This document shows positions 26,459 through 36,262 of a DNA stretch of 37,644 nucleotides, piece by piece; within the stretch, counting starts at the first letter, position 1; every line of letters starts with the position of its first letter. The DNA lies in contig JAFSDM010000025.1 in the NCBI GenBank assembly GCA_017436225.1, positions 1 through 37,644 on the forward strand, read 5' to 3'. The stretch is from Clostridia bacterium (GTDB lineage: Bacteria; Bacillota; Clostridia; Oscillospirales; Acutalibacteraceae). The translations under genes and the position numbers were made by a program. The notes beneath the pieces were generated by a model. The model made no database searches and was not told the origin of the DNA. It was given only the letters and a program-made list of their open reading frames with translations.

Positions 26459-27109
26459 TTAATAACCCAGATTTTCCTTGCAGATTATAACCTTTATTCT
26501 GTCCTTAATTCTTTGATAACCGCTTACAACATAGGTTGAGCAAATTCTGCCCTCGTTCAGACAACCATCACACATTTCTCGCTCTTCATTTTTAAGGGAA
26601 ATACATTCATTAGTTTTAAAACAGGGTGTTTCAATACCGAGGCGTTTACAGTTTAGCGGCGCCGCGATGGTTTTAACCCTTTGCTCTGCCGCCTTTAAAT
26701 CCTTAACAATTTTGTTTGCGCCAACAACCACGATAACTTTTTTAGGACCAAAGCAAAATGCCGCAACACGATTTCCGTTACCGTCTACGTTATAAAGCTC
26801 GCCGCTCTCAGTTACGGCGTTTGATGATGTTATAAAGGCATCGGCAAGTAAGGACTGCCGCATAACCTCTACTGCCTCATCGCGGGAAAGACCTTCGGCA
26901 TAGCGGTCAAAAAATTTGTAATTGCCCTCACGCAAAAAGGTAAGAACCCCTACCTCGTTTAGCGTTACCGAACCGCCAACACCAACCGATGTGCCATCAT
27001 CTAAAAGGCTTTTTAAAAGTGGTAAAACCTCTTCCTTGCTTTCTACCACAAAAGCTTCCATATTATTTTTATTAAGATTTTCTGCAACCTTGTTAATTAA
27101 ATTATTCAT
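26459..27109 (-). CDS. LUD domain protein (LutC/DUF162-like)
   Basis: 216 residues with GVGGSVTLNEVGV (near 40-55), the FDRYAEGLSRDEAVE segment, ADAFITSSNAVTESGELYNVDGNGNR and VVVGANKIV, all typical of stand-alone LUD proteins annotated as lactate utilisation. The C terminus has a cysteine cluster (CFKTNEC...CDGCLNEGRICS) that could hold a metal centre. lutA and lutB partners are absent nearby, so lactate oxidation is not supported by context. Start chosen at MNNLI, 6-7 nt after AGGTG; ATG or GTG codons 6 and 9 nt further upstream are possible. Confidence 0.85.
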   Translation of the reverse strand: MNNLINKVAENLNKNNMEAFVVESKEEVLPLLKSLLDDGTSVGVGGSVTLNEVGVLTFLREGNYKFFDRYAEGLSRDEAVEVMRQSLLADAFITSSNAVTESGELYNVDGNGNRVAAFCFGPKKVIVVVGANKIVKDLKAAEQRVKTIAAPLNCKRLGIETPCFKTNECISLKNEEREMCDGCLNEGRICSTYVVSGYQRIKDRIKVIICKENLGY

Positions 27110-27125
27110 TTTCATCACCTGTTAA

Positions 27126-27154
27126 ATTATAAAGTTTATTGAAATTTTAGTCAA
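27126..27154 (-). promoter_or_regulatory. Promoter of the LUD-dacF unit
   Basis: On the reverse strand, TTGACT (27149-27154) and perfect TATAAT (27126-27131) with a 17-nt spacer. The -35 overlaps the stop codon of the metallophosphoesterase gene upstream. Confidence 0.7.
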
Positions 27155-27855
27155 TAGGAGTTTGAAATTTTTATTTTTAAAATTTCGGGTGGATTATTTA
27201 TTTTTGGAACAAGGTAAAGATTGCCAAGTCCGCGTGAAACCACAAGTCTTTTTTCGTAAACACCACTAGTATACTTAGGAAAGATGCCCTGACCCGGCGC
27301 ATAAATTCCCATCCCGAAAAATCGCCACTGACCACCGTGTGCATGACCCGAAAAGATTAAATCAATGGGTAAATCCTTAATATATTTAGGGTAATATTCG
27401 GGATGATGACAAAGCAATAGTTTGAATCCCTTAAGCTGACTAAATTCGGTTAAAAAATCAACATTGGGCTGATTTTGATTTTCAGGATAAAACCTACCGG
27501 AGGTAAGCCCACCTATACTTATACCCTTAAAGCTTACAAAATCATTATCCAAAAGGATTGTGCCGGTTTTTGAAATTCTTTTTCTTAAATCTCCCAAATA
27601 TCCTATTTCGTGATTGCCAAGAGAGCAAAAGGTAGGTAGCATTTTTGAAGCTGAGCTTAAAAATTCAAAACCCCTCTCACAAATAAAATTATTATGAATA
27701 AAATCCCCGCCAAGCAAAATGGCATCCACATCCATAGAAGAAATTGCATCTAAAATCGGACCGTTTGGGTAGTTGTGTAAGTCTGATACAAATGCAAAGC
27801 TAACATTCATTTTTTCTTTTGCAGAAAAAATATATTCATTTATGCTTAACTTCAT
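27151..27855 (-). CDS. Calcineurin-like metallophosphoesterase
   Basis: 234 residues with the complete dinuclear-metal set: FVSDLHN (D, H), LLGGDF, LGNHE, LCHHPEY and FSGHAHGGQ. The fold belongs to the YkuE/YaeI-like phosphoesterases, but the N-terminal membrane helix of those proteins is missing (it begins MKLSINEYIFSAKEK), so it is probably cytosolic. Its ATG overlaps the TGA of the MFS-GH2 fusion gene, so the two are translationally coupled. A role tied to sugar use, such as a phosphorylated product of the upstream enzyme, is possible but unproven. Confidence 0.9.
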   Translation of the reverse strand: MKLSINEYIFSAKEKMNVSFAFVSDLHNYPNGPILDAISSMDVDAILLGGDFIHNNFICERGFEFLSSASKMLPTFCSLGNHEIGYLGDLRKRISKTGTILLDNDFVSFKGISIGGLTSGRFYPENQNQPNVDFLTEFSQLKGFKLLLCHHPEYYPKYIKDLPIDLIFSGHAHGGQWRFFGMGIYAPGQGIFPKYTSGVYEKRLVVSRGLGNLYLVPKINNPPEILKIKISNSY

Positions 27856-30800
27856 TTTTCGCCCTCATTATTATGAATTTTATAGAATTCTTTATAAATC
27901 TCATCAAAAACAGGCTTTAAATCTGACTCTTTTAGCTTTTGCACCCTGCGGTCATAGGTTAAAATTCCGTTTGTTTCATCTTCCACATCACTAACCTGTG
28001 TTAAAACGGTAGCAGAAAGTCCTTTGCTTACGGCGGGTAAAATTTCATTTGAATATAGCTTTTTCACAGCCGATTTAAATGCTTCACTATCTTCAAATTT
28101 TTTGTAGCCGTAGGTTTTATCCAGGTTAAAGCTATGCTCCTTAATTTTATAAGAATAACCTCCAAATTCCGATAAAAACAGCACCTTTTCGGGACTTGGA
28201 GTAAGCTTTATTGGTTTAAAATAAACGTGCTCGCTTTGGAAATCACTCTTTCGAGGTCTGAACCAACCCGAAGCTGTATCGTAAAGTCTTGTGGGGTCAA
28301 GGCTTTTAAGCTCGTTATAAATACGCTCATCATCATACTGCCCCCAACCCTCGTTAAAAATGGTGTACTGCACCACCGAGGGGTGGTTATAAAGATGGTT
28401 TACCGTTTGCTTTGCGGCGGTTTCAAAAAAGTATTTTCTTTGCTTGGTGGCTTTATGGCGAATGCCTGATTTTAGCCCCACAGTTGGCAGAGCAGTATCA
28501 ATAAAAAAGCTGTATTTACCGCTGTTTACCATATCTTGAAAAACTGCCATACCGTATAAATCGCAGTAATAATAGAAAATCTGCGGCTCGATTTTAATGT
28601 GTTTTCTAAGCATATTAAAGCCGAGCTTTTTCATACTTAAAATGTCATTTTTATAGCCTTCGGGAGTGGCAGGAAGATAAATTCCGTCACTAAAATAGCC
28701 TTGGTCTAAAAGTCCGTTCCAAAAATACGGCTTGCCGTTAAGCGCCATATATGTGTACTTGCCGACCTTTTTGCTTTTCACAGTGCGAAGCGCAAAATAA
28801 GAGCTTATTTTATCCTCTCCCGAGGTTAAGGTGAAGTAATATAGGTAAGGATTTTCGGGAGTCCAATTTATTGGGTTTTCTATTTTCAAAGTAAATTCAT
28901 TACCCGAAAACTCTTTTGTTATTTTAGTATCTTTGGTTTCAATCTCTAAAGTTTTTGAGCTTTCGCCGCCATCTATTTTAAAGGTTACTTTATCAAGGTC
29001 GGCGGTGATTTTTAAATCCTTAATATATTTTTTCGGTCTTGCTTCAAGCCACACCGACTGCCATATTCCCGAAATTGGGGTGTACCACATACCGCCGCGA
29101 TTTATTCTTTGTTTGCCGTAGGGCAGCTCGCTATCGGTTTTGTCGGTTATTTGAACCAAAAGGTGATTTTTGCCCCAATTTAAAAGGTCGGTTATTTCAA
29201 ATTCGGCAGGTAAATATCCGCCTGAGTTTTTGCCTAAAATTTTGCCGTTTAGCTGTACCGTTGTATGAAGGTCTGCGGCATCAAAGGTTAAAAATACTCG
29301 TTTGTTTTTAAAATTTTCGGGTAAAGTAAAATCTCTTTCATAAACCAAGGTGTCGCCTTTTTTAAAGCTTTTACCCACTCCCGAAATTCTTGATTCAGGT
29401 GGAAAGGGCACCCTTATTTCTGATGAAAAAACATCCCCTTTTTTGCCCACTACCTTAAATTTCCATTTGCCGTTAAGGGATAAAAAATCTTGCCTTTTCA
29501 TTTGGGGGCGTGGGTGTTCGTTATATGGGATTTCGGGGAGATTTTCTTCAAACGCGGTGGTAAGTAAGACAGTTTTTGGATTTGATTTTTTTGCAAAAAC
29601 AACTACCAGAATTAAAACAATAACCGCCGCCGCTAAAGCCGCAAAGAATATGTTTTGATTTGGAACAAATGAAAAGGTGCCATCATTATTTTGCACCGTT
29701 TCGGCATTCGCTAAAACAGTTTTACCAATAAACGGACCTATAACGCCCGGAATTAAAACCTGTGCAAAAATTCTTATTCCCTGCAAACTGCCAACCTTTC
29801 CCTCGGGAGTGTTATCTCTTATAACTGCGCCGAAAACCGCCATGCCCGAAAGGTAGCCGCACATCATTAAAAGTGAGCCTATAAAAACTAAAGCGGTTGA
29901 TTTGAAAAGACCTAAAATTATAAAGCCTACAATAAGCCATAAAACAGCAATTACAGAAGATGTTTTAAAACCTTTTTTATCATAAAATCTGCCCCAAAAA
30001 GCAGTTACCACAGAAGCTATGATAATTGCAGGCGCCATTATTAAAACGTAATCTGCCATACCTAATGAAACTTCATAATAAAGAATTAGATAGGGCATAA
30101 AAATTTGAATTGCGATATTAAATATAACAAAAACTGCAAGCGGGAAATAAAGCGATTTGTTTTTTGCTACCGTTGAAGGCTTAAAGCCGTAAAAAATAGA
30201 ACTGAAATATCCTCCGCTTGATGCCTTTATATCAGGCTCCTTAATAATGAAAAAGCCTAATATGCCAACAAGCAAGGTTGCGGCACCGATTATAGCGAAA
30301 ATAATTGACCAATCTTTCGATTTTCCTAAATCGAACCCCATAAAACCGCCAAATACTGCCAATATCGCAACAAGCGGCATCATAGCGTTTATGCCTTCTG
30401 CCGCACCGCGATTTGTACTATCGGTGCTATCGGTAAGCCAAGCGTTAAAGGCGGCATCATTAGCGGTTGAGCCAAAGAAGGTCATAATACAGTCAAGCGC
30501 AATGGTAAGGCTTATTCCCACCGTAGCCGCCGAAACGGTTGCGGGAATAATTTTGTTTAAAATATCACTGCGGAGAAAAACAAAGCAGAAAATTGAAATT
30601 CCCCACAAAATATATCCGCCGCAGATAAACAGCTTTCTTTTGCCGATTTTATCGGACAGGGCGCCCATAAAAACGGTGGTTAGGGTTGCTGCAACTGCAC
30701 TTGCCGCCACCATTAGCGAAATATCGCCCGCCGAAGCGTTAAACATTTTATAAATGAAAACGTTGAAATACATATTTTCAACAACCCAGGCAATTTGACC

Positions 30801-30857
30801 CATAAGGCTGAAAATTGTAAGTGCCGCTAAAAATCTAGGCGAAAGTTTTGTTTTCAT
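27852..30857 (-). CDS. MFS transporter-GH2 glycoside hydrolase fusion protein
   Basis: 1001 residues in one uninterrupted frame. Residues 1-424 are an MFS domain with 12 hydrophobic helices, the loop GALSDKIGKRKLF (65-77) and NDAAFNAWLTD (133-143). A short linker (425-447) follows a positive KKSNPK. Residues 448-1001 are a GH2 enzyme: a sugar-binding jelly roll starting LNGKWKFKV, the family signature GMWYTPISGIWQSVWLE, an Ig-like domain, and a TIM barrel with acid/base Glu about 836 (FNEGWG) and nucleophile Glu about 897 (LSEFGG). Specificity within GH2 (galactoside, glucuronide, mannoside) is not evident. The start at 30857 follows AAGGGA. With 12 helices and a cytoplasmic N terminus, the hydrolase would be cytoplasmic, coupling uptake to cleavage. 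Confidence 0.9.
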   Translation of the reverse strand: MKTKLSPRFLAALTIFSLMGQIAWVVENMYFNVFIYKMFNASAGDISLMVAASAVAATLTTVFMGALSDKIGKRKLFICGGYILWGISIFCFVFLRSDILNKIIPATVSAATVGISLTIALDCIMTFFGSTANDAAFNAWLTDSTDSTNRGAAEGINAMMPLVAILAVFGGFMGFDLGKSKDWSIIFAIIGAATLLVGILGFFIIKEPDIKASSGGYFSSIFYGFKPSTVAKNKSLYFPLAVFVIFNIAIQIFMPYLILYYEVSLGMADYVLIMAPAIIIASVVTAFWGRFYDKKGFKTSSVIAVLWLIVGFIILGLFKSTALVFIGSLLMMCGYLSGMAVFGAVIRDNTPEGKVGSLQGIRIFAQVLIPGVIGPFIGKTVLANAETVQNNDGTFSFVPNQNIFFAALAAAVIVLILVVVFAKKSNPKTVLLTTAFEENLPEIPYNEHPRPQMKRQDFLSLNGKWKFKVVGKKGDVFSSEIRVPFPPESRISGVGKSFKKGDTLVYERDFTLPENFKNKRVFLTFDAADLHTTVQLNGKILGKNSGGYLPAEFEITDLLNWGKNHLLVQITDKTDSELPYGKQRINRGGMWYTPISGIWQSVWLEARPKKYIKDLKITADLDKVTFKIDGGESSKTLEIETKDTKITKEFSGNEFTLKIENPINWTPENPYLYYFTLTSGEDKISSYFALRTVKSKKVGKYTYMALNGKPYFWNGLLDQGYFSDGIYLPATPEGYKNDILSMKKLGFNMLRKHIKIEPQIFYYYCDLYGMAVFQDMVNSGKYSFFIDTALPTVGLKSGIRHKATKQRKYFFETAAKQTVNHLYNHPSVVQYTIFNEGWGQYDDERIYNELKSLDPTRLYDTASGWFRPRKSDFQSEHVYFKPIKLTPSPEKVLFLSEFGGYSYKIKEHSFNLDKTYGYKKFEDSEAFKSAVKKLYSNEILPAVSKGLSATVLTQVSDVEDETNGILTYDRRVQKLKESDLKPVFDEIYKEFYKIHNNEGEK

Positions 30858-30888
30858 AACGCACCATCCCTTGTGTAAATATACTTTA

Positions 30889-30917
30889 ATTATAATATTT
30901 AAAGTCGCATCGGTCAA
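30889..30917 (-). promoter_or_regulatory. Promoter of the MFS-GH2 fusion gene
   Basis: On the reverse strand, TTGACC (30912-30917) and perfect TATAAT (30889-30894) with a 17-nt spacer. I see no clear operator or CcpA-type cre site in the short leader. Confidence 0.72.
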
Positions 30918-30997
30918 TAGCAGTTTAAAATATCTGTTTTTATTAAAATCTTACCAAAAATACTGCAAAAACGGTACCCTAAAAACCTAATTTTTTC

Positions 30998-31026
30998 TTG
31001 ATAAAAACACTAAACTATGTTATAAT
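30998..31026 (+). promoter_or_regulatory. Promoter of the lepA operon
   Basis: TTGATA (30998-31003) and perfect TATAAT (31021-31026) with a 17-nt spacer, 33 nt before the lepA start codon. Confidence 0.75.
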
Positions 31027-31059
31027 TAATCGAATATATTTAATTAGGAGAAATGCGTT

Positions 31060-32865
31060 TTGGCTATTCCACAAGACCATATAAGAAATTTTTGCATTAT
31101 TGCACATATTGACCACGGAAAATCCACCCTTGCCGACCGCCTTTTAGAGCTTACTGAGTCGGTTACTCAAAGGGAAATGGAAGACCAGCTTTTAGACAGT
31201 ATGGATTTAGAAAGGGAACGCGGCATTACCATTAAAGCCCACGCTGTTACCCTTTATTACAAGGCAAAAAATGGCGAAGAATATGAATTTAACCTTATTG
31301 ACACTCCCGGTCACGTTGACTTTAACTACGAGGTTTCCAGATCTCTTGCCGCTTGTGAGGGCGCCGTTTTGGTTGTTGATGCTTCTCAGGGAATTGAGGC
31401 GCAAACCCTTGCCAACACCTACCTTGCGGTTGACCACAATCTAGAGCTTTTGCCGGTTATAAATAAAATTGACCTTCCCAGTGCCGACCCCGACCGAGTT
31501 GTTGCTGAGATTGAAGATATTATTGGTATTCCTGCCGATGAAGCGCCACGTGTTTCAGCAAAAACGGGCGAAAACATTGGCGAGATTTTAGAAAAGCTTA
31601 TAACCGAAATCCCTGCCCCTACAGGCGACTCCAGCGAGCCGCTCAAGGCACTCATTTTTGACTCTTACTATGACCCCTACAAAGGCGTTATTGTTTATTT
31701 CAGAGTTGTTTCGGGTGAGATTAAAACCGGTCAGGTAATTAAGATGATGGCAAGCGGCGCAGAGTTTACCACCGTTGAAGTGGGCAGAAAAATGGCTACC
31801 GCTATGGTGCCCTGCGACTGTCTTAAAGCAGGTGAAGTTGGCTACCTTGCGGCATCTATTAAAACTGTTGGCGATGCCAGAGTCGGTGATACCATCACCT
31901 GTGCTGAAAATCCCGCAGCCGAGCCGCTTGAAGGCTACCGCAAGGTTAACCCTGTTGTTTTTTGCGGTATTTACCCCGCCGATGGCGCTCACTATTCCGA
32001 CCTTAGAGAAGCGCTTGAAAAGCTTCAACTTAACGATGCCTCGCTTCTTTTTGAAGCCGAAACCTCACAGGCCTTAGGCTTTGGTTTCCGTTGCGGCTTT
32101 TTGGGACTTCTGCATATGGAGATTATTCAAGAACGTCTTGAGAGAGAATATAACATTGACCTTGTTACCACCGCTCCAAGCGTTGTTTATAAATTTGAGC
32201 TTACAAACGGCGAGGTGGTTAGCGTGGATAACCCCACAAACTACCCCGACCCCGCAACAATAGCTTCGGCTATGGAGCCTGTTGCCGACGTTCACATTTT
32301 CTCCCCCCGTGATTATATTGGCGATATTATGGGTCTTTGCCAAGAGCGCAGAGGCGAATATCAGGATACAAAATATATGGGTGACCGCGTAGATTTGCAT
32401 TACGTTATGCCTATTGGCGAAATTGTCTACGACTTTTTTGATGCTCTTAAATCCCGTACTCGTGGCTACGCAAGCTACGACTACGAAACCAAGGGCTACC
32501 AAAAATCAAAGCTGGTTAAGCTTGACGTTATGCTTGCGGGAGATGTTGTAGATGCGCTTTCATTTATTGTTCACTCGGACAACGCCTATGCAAGAGCCAG
32601 AAGAATTGCCGAAAAATTAAAAGAGTTTATTCCGCGTCAGCTTTTTGAAGTGCCCGTTCAGGTGGCAATCGGCGGTAAGATTATTGCCCGAGAAACCGTT
32701 AAGGCTATGCGCAAGGACGTTTTAGCAAAGTGCTACGGCGGTGATATAACCAGAAAGAAAAAACTTCTTGAAAAGCAAAAAGAAGGTAAAAAACGTATGC
32801 GCCAGTTAGGCTCTGTTGAAGTGCCGCAAGAAGCCTTTATGGCGGTTCTTAAACTCGATGAATAG
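31060..32865 (+). CDS. lepA: Elongation factor 4 (LepA) GTPase
   Basis: 601 residues. It is a ribosome-associated translational GTPase thought to back-translocate or aid ribosome assembly. GTPase motifs are AHIDHGKST (15-23), DTPGHVDF and NKIDLP, followed by EF-G-like domains and the LepA-specific C-terminal tail ([37 protein letters not shown]). The start is a TTG at 31060 placed 9 nt after TAGGAG; the nearby ATG at 31053 is in another frame. The last codons overlap apbE by 8 nt. Confidence 0.97.
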   Translation: MAIPQDHIRNFCIIAHIDHGKSTLADRLLELTESVTQREMEDQLLDSMDLERERGITIKAHAVTLYYKAKNGEEYEFNLIDTPGHVDFNYEVSRSLAACEGAVLVVDASQGIEAQTLANTYLAVDHNLELLPVINKIDLPSADPDRVVAEIEDIIGIPADEAPRVSAKTGENIGEILEKLITEIPAPTGDSSEPLKALIFDSYYDPYKGVIVYFRVVSGEIKTGQVIKMMASGAEFTTVEVGRKMATAMVPCDCLKAGEVGYLAASIKTVGDARVGDTITCAENPAAEPLEGYRKVNPVVFCGIYPADGAHYSDLREALEKLQLNDASLLFEAETSQALGFGFRCGFLGLLHMEIIQERLEREYNIDLVTTAPSVVYKFELTNGEVVSVDNPTNYPDPATIASAMEPVADVHIFSPRDYIGDIMGLCQERRGEYQDTKYMGDRVDLHYVMPIGEIVYDFFDALKSRTRGYASYDYETKGYQKSKLVKLDVMLAGDVVDALSFIVHSDNAYARARRIAEKLKEFIPRQLFEVPVQVAIGGKIIARETVKAMRKDVLAKCYGGDITRKKKLLEKQKEGKKRMRQLGSVEVPQEAFMAVLKLDE

Positions 32866-33856
32866 AAGAAAATCTATAATTTATGCATCTATTTTCGTCT
32901 TGCTTTTGGCGGTGATGCTGTCATCTGCCGCTACGCTTAAGGGGTGCTTTTCAAAAACCTTATCCCGCACATTTTTTGCGGCGGACACGGTATGCACCAT
33001 AACCCTTTATGACGGAAACGAAGATGCTTTAGATGGCGCGGTGGAGCTTGTAACGACTCTTGCGAATAGGCTGAGCTGTAAGGATGAAGCTTCTGAGCTT
33101 AATAAACTTAATACTGAAAGCTCTGCTTTATCCCCCTCTTCCGAGTTGTTAGACGTTATTCAAAAAGGGGTATATTTTTCCAATATAAGTAACGGTGTTT
33201 TTGATATTACGGTAAAGCCGCTCAGTGATTTATGGGATTTTAAAAATGCAAAAATCCCAAGCAATGCAGAAATTTTATCGGCTACCAAAAAAATTGATTT
33301 TAAAAACATTAAAATTCAAAATGGTTCGGTTTCCCTTGAAAACGGCGCTAAAATAGATTTAGGCGGTATCGCAAAAGGGTATATAGCTGATAAAATTAGC
33401 GATTTTCTATTAAAAAACGGCGTAAAATCAGCAATTATTAACCTTGGCGGTAATGTTACGGTTGTTGGCAAAAATAAGGGTGAAAAATTTAATATCGGTA
33501 TTCAAAAGCCGTTTGAGGATGGAACCGCCGCCCTTATTTCCTGCTCTGACACCTCGGTTGTAACAAGCGGAATTTATCAGCGTTATTTTGAAGAGAATGG
33601 CAAAATTTACCATCACCTTTTAAACACAAAAACAGGTTACCCCGAACAAAACTCTCTTTATTCGGTAACAATAATTTCACCTTCTGCCACCGCTGCAGAT
33701 GCTCTTTCCACCCTTTGCTTTTTAAAGGGGCTAAAGGAGGGCTTAGCCTTTATTGAGCAAACCCCGAACACCGAAGCAGTATTTATTGACCAAAACCAAA
33801 AGCTGCATTTATCAACGGGACTTAAAATGAATAATAATTTAATAGAAATAAAATAA
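32858..33856 (+). CDS. apbE: FAD:protein FMN transferase (ApbE)
   Basis: 332 residues. It attaches FMN to Thr/Ser of flavoprotein targets such as NQR/RNF subunits. An N-terminal hydrophobic stretch (about 5-26) with a downstream Cys in TLKGC suggests export, perhaps as a lipoprotein, though the residue before Gly is unusual for a lipobox. ApbE marks are [43 protein letters not shown] and the Mg-binding [12 protein letters not shown]. The ATG at 32858 overlaps the lepA end. No RNF or NQR gene is in the window, so its target lies elsewhere. Confidence 0.92.
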   Translation: MNRRKSIIYASIFVLLLAVMLSSAATLKGCFSKTLSRTFFAADTVCTITLYDGNEDALDGAVELVTTLANRLSCKDEASELNKLNTESSALSPSSELLDVIQKGVYFSNISNGVFDITVKPLSDLWDFKNAKIPSNAEILSATKKIDFKNIKIQNGSVSLENGAKIDLGGIAKGYIADKISDFLLKNGVKSAIINLGGNVTVVGKNKGEKFNIGIQKPFEDGTAALISCSDTSVVTSGIYQRYFEENGKIYHHLLNTKTGYPEQNSLYSVTIISPSATAADALSTLCFLKGLKEGLAFIEQTPNTEAVFIDQNQKLHLSTGLKMNNNLIEIK

Positions 33857-33877
33857 AAAATATCGGAGGTCTTTTTT

Positions 33878-35260
33878 ATGGATTGCAAACAGTTTTTTAA
33901 CAGCATAGCCGATAAGCGCATTGCCCTTTGCGGAATTGGTATAAGCAACACCCCGCTAATTTTAAAATTTTTAAAATTAGGCGCCAGAGTTTTTGCTTGT
34001 GACCGCCGTGACCGCAAGGCAATAGGCGAGGTTGCCAACACCTTAGAAAAAGCAGGCGCGGAGCTACGCCTTGGCGAAGACTACCTTAAAAATCTTGAAG
34101 TGGATGTTATTTTCCGTACCCCCGGTATGAATTTTAATCTTCCCGAGCTTGAGGAAGCGCGCAGAAACGGTATCGCCGTAACTTCTGAAATGGAAGTGTT
34201 TTTTGACCTTTGCCCTGCTACAATCTTTGCAGTAACCGGCTCGGACGGTAAAACCACAACCACTACACTTATTGCAAAAATGCTTGAAGCGGCAGGCAAA
34301 AAGGTACACGTCGGCGGTAATATCGGCAGACCTCTGCTCCCCGAGCTTGACAACATCTCTCCCGAGGATTTTGTAGTTGTAGAGCTTTCCTCATTCCAGC
34401 TTATTTCTATGAGAAAAAGTCCCGATGTTGCCGTTATTACCAACGTTGCGCCCAATCATTTAGACGTTCATAAGGATATGGATGAATACATTGGCGCAAA
34501 GAAAAACATTATGCTTCATCAAAATGCTTTTTCTCGCACCGTGCTTAATTTAGATGACGAAATCACCAAAGGCTTTGCTAAGGATGTTAGAGGTCAGCTT
34601 CTTTATTCAAGTATGACCGAACGCATTAAAAACGGCGCTTGGATAGATGGTGAGGGCAACATTTTTATGAGCTACCGCTCAATAAACGCTCCTATAATGA
34701 ACAAAAAGGATATTGCCCTTATGGGTGAACACAATGTTGCTAACTATCTTTCTGCAATTTCTGCCGTATGGGGCTATGTTGGCGCAGAAGAAATCCGCAA
34801 GGTTGCCAAAGAGTTTAGAGGTGTTGAGCATAGAATTGAGTTTGTCAGAGAGCTTGATGGCGTTAAATACTACAATGACTCCATTGCAACAAGCCCAACA
34901 AGAACTATTGCAGGTCTTAAATCCTTTGAAAAGGATGTTATTTTGCTCGCAGGCGGATATGATAAGCATATCCCGTTTGAACCCATGGTGCCTTACATTA
35001 TTGATAAGGTTAAGGTTTTAATTTTAACAGGTCCCACTGCCGATAAAATTGAAGCCGCAGTTAAAAAGGATGCTCGATATATGGGCTACAACCCCAACAT
35101 TATGCGCGCCGCCAATTTAGAGGAAGCGGTAAAGCTTGCCCACAAAAGCGCCGTTTCGGGTGACGTAGTAACCCTTTCCCCCGCCTGCGCAAGTTTTGAT
35201 GTTTACCCCAACTTTGCAGTAAGGGGCGACAAATTCAAGGAGCTTGTAAACGCTCTTTAA
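33878..35260 (+). CDS. murD: UDP-N-acetylmuramoyl-L-alanine--D-glutamate ligase
   Basis: 460 residues. It adds D-Glu to UDP-MurNAc-L-Ala in the cytoplasm. An N-terminal Rossmann domain (ALCGIGISN) is followed by the ATP-binding loop TGSDGKTTTTT (120-130), GGNIGRPLL, the ELSSFQL metal/substrate region, NVAPNHLDVH and a C-terminal ligase domain with YNDSIATSP and AGGYDKH. RBS GGAGG is 8 nt upstream. It is followed closely by two peptidase genes, an arrangement not typical of the dcw cluster, where mraY and ftsW would be neighbours. Confidence 0.96.
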   Translation: MDCKQFFNSIADKRIALCGIGISNTPLILKFLKLGARVFACDRRDRKAIGEVANTLEKAGAELRLGEDYLKNLEVDVIFRTPGMNFNLPELEEARRNGIAVTSEMEVFFDLCPATIFAVTGSDGKTTTTTLIAKMLEAAGKKVHVGGNIGRPLLPELDNISPEDFVVVELSSFQLISMRKSPDVAVITNVAPNHLDVHKDMDEYIGAKKNIMLHQNAFSRTVLNLDDEITKGFAKDVRGQLLYSSMTERIKNGAWIDGEGNIFMSYRSINAPIMNKKDIALMGEHNVANYLSAISAVWGYVGAEEIRKVAKEFRGVEHRIEFVRELDGVKYYNDSIATSPTRTIAGLKSFEKDVILLAGGYDKHIPFEPMVPYIIDKVKVLILTGPTADKIEAAVKKDARYMGYNPNIMRAANLEEAVKLAHKSAVSGDVVTLSPACASFDVYPNFAVRGDKFKELVNAL

Positions 35261-35272
35261 GGATTGATTTTT

Positions 35273-36262
35273 ATGGATTTGAATAAGCTTATAACCGAGC
35301 TTTCCGCCGCAAGCGGAATAGGTCATATTAGTGAAGTTAAAGAGGTTGCAAAAAACTATCTTTCAAAATTTTCTAAAATAACCGATACAGAAAATTATCT
35401 TTTGGCAGAAATTGGTGAGGGCAAGCACTTGCTTATGCTTGAAGCCCATTTAGATGAGGTTGGTATGATTGTTACCGACATTTCTGATGACGGCTTTTTA
35501 ACCGTTACCAATGTCGGCTCAATTGATACTCGTTTTTTACCCTCAATGCCCGTTAAAATTTACGGCAAAGAGGTTATAAAGGGCGTATTCACAAGCGTAC
35601 CGCCACACCTTAAAAAGGATAATGCCGTACCAACCTTTGATATTTGCAAAATTGATACAGGCAGAAAAAATATTAAAGAGATGGTTTCTCTCGGTGACTA
35701 CGTTTTATTTGACTACGCACCCACAAAGCTTTTAAACGGCAAAATCACCTCAAAGGCTTTGGATAACCGCGCAGGTATGGCGGCGGTTATTGCGGCAGGC
35801 GAAAAAATTTCGCAAATGAAGCTCCCCTTTAAGGTTTGTCTTTTGTTCCCAAGCGGAGAAGAGCTTGGTCTTCGCGGTGCAAGAGTAGGCGCATTCACCG
35901 CCACCCCTGAAAAGTGCATTTCGGTAGACGTTAGCTTTGGCGACTGCCCTGATGTTCCTCCCGCAAAAACAAGAAAGCTTGGTAGCGGTGCTATGATAGG
36001 TGTTTCCCCCATTCTTAGCCGCGGTATTTATAAAAGACTAGAGGCGGTAGCTAAGCAAAAGGATATACCCTACACCCTTGAAATTATGGGCGGTGCCACT
36101 TCAACCGATGCCGATGTTATTTCCCTTACCAAAAGCGGTATTCCTACGGGACTTGTTTCCATACCGCTCAGAAATATGCATACCCCTTGTGAAGTGGTTA
36201 GCATAAGTGACGTTCAGACCGTTGCAAATCTTCTTGCAGAATATGCAAAGGAGGAAAAATAA
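35273..36262 (+). CDS. M42 family metallo-aminopeptidase (first copy)
   Basis: 329 residues of the FrvX/TET endoglucanase-aminopeptidase group. Metal and catalytic residues are AHLDEVG (H59, D61), KALDNRAG (D164), SGEELGLRGA (E196-E197), VDVSFGD (D219) and NMHTP near the C terminus. The ATG at 35273 follows AAGGA; a TTG at 35264 is in frame but less likely. Relatives form dodecameric tetrahedral cytosolic particles that degrade short peptides. It is directly followed, without spacer, by a divergent paralogue. Confidence 0.92.
   Translation: MDLNKLITELSAASGIGHISEVKEVAKNYLSKFSKITDTENYLLAEIGEGKHLLMLEAHLDEVGMIVTDISDDGFLTVTNVGSIDTRFLPSMPVKIYGKEVIKGVFTSVPPHLKKDNAVPTFDICKIDTGRKNIKEMVSLGDYVLFDYAPTKLLNGKITSKALDNRAGMAAVIAAGEKISQMKLPFKVCLLFPSGEELGLRGARVGAFTATPEKCISVDVSFGDCPDVPPAKTRKLGSGAMIGVSPILSRGIYKRLEAVAKQKDIPYTLEIMGGATSTDADVISLTKSGIPTGLVSIPLRNMHTPCEVVSISDVQTVANLLAEYAKEEK

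Noticed and set aside
30247-30753. 168-codon forward frame opposite the MFS domain
   Set aside because: Antisense shadow of membrane-protein codons; no RBS and no recognisable motif.
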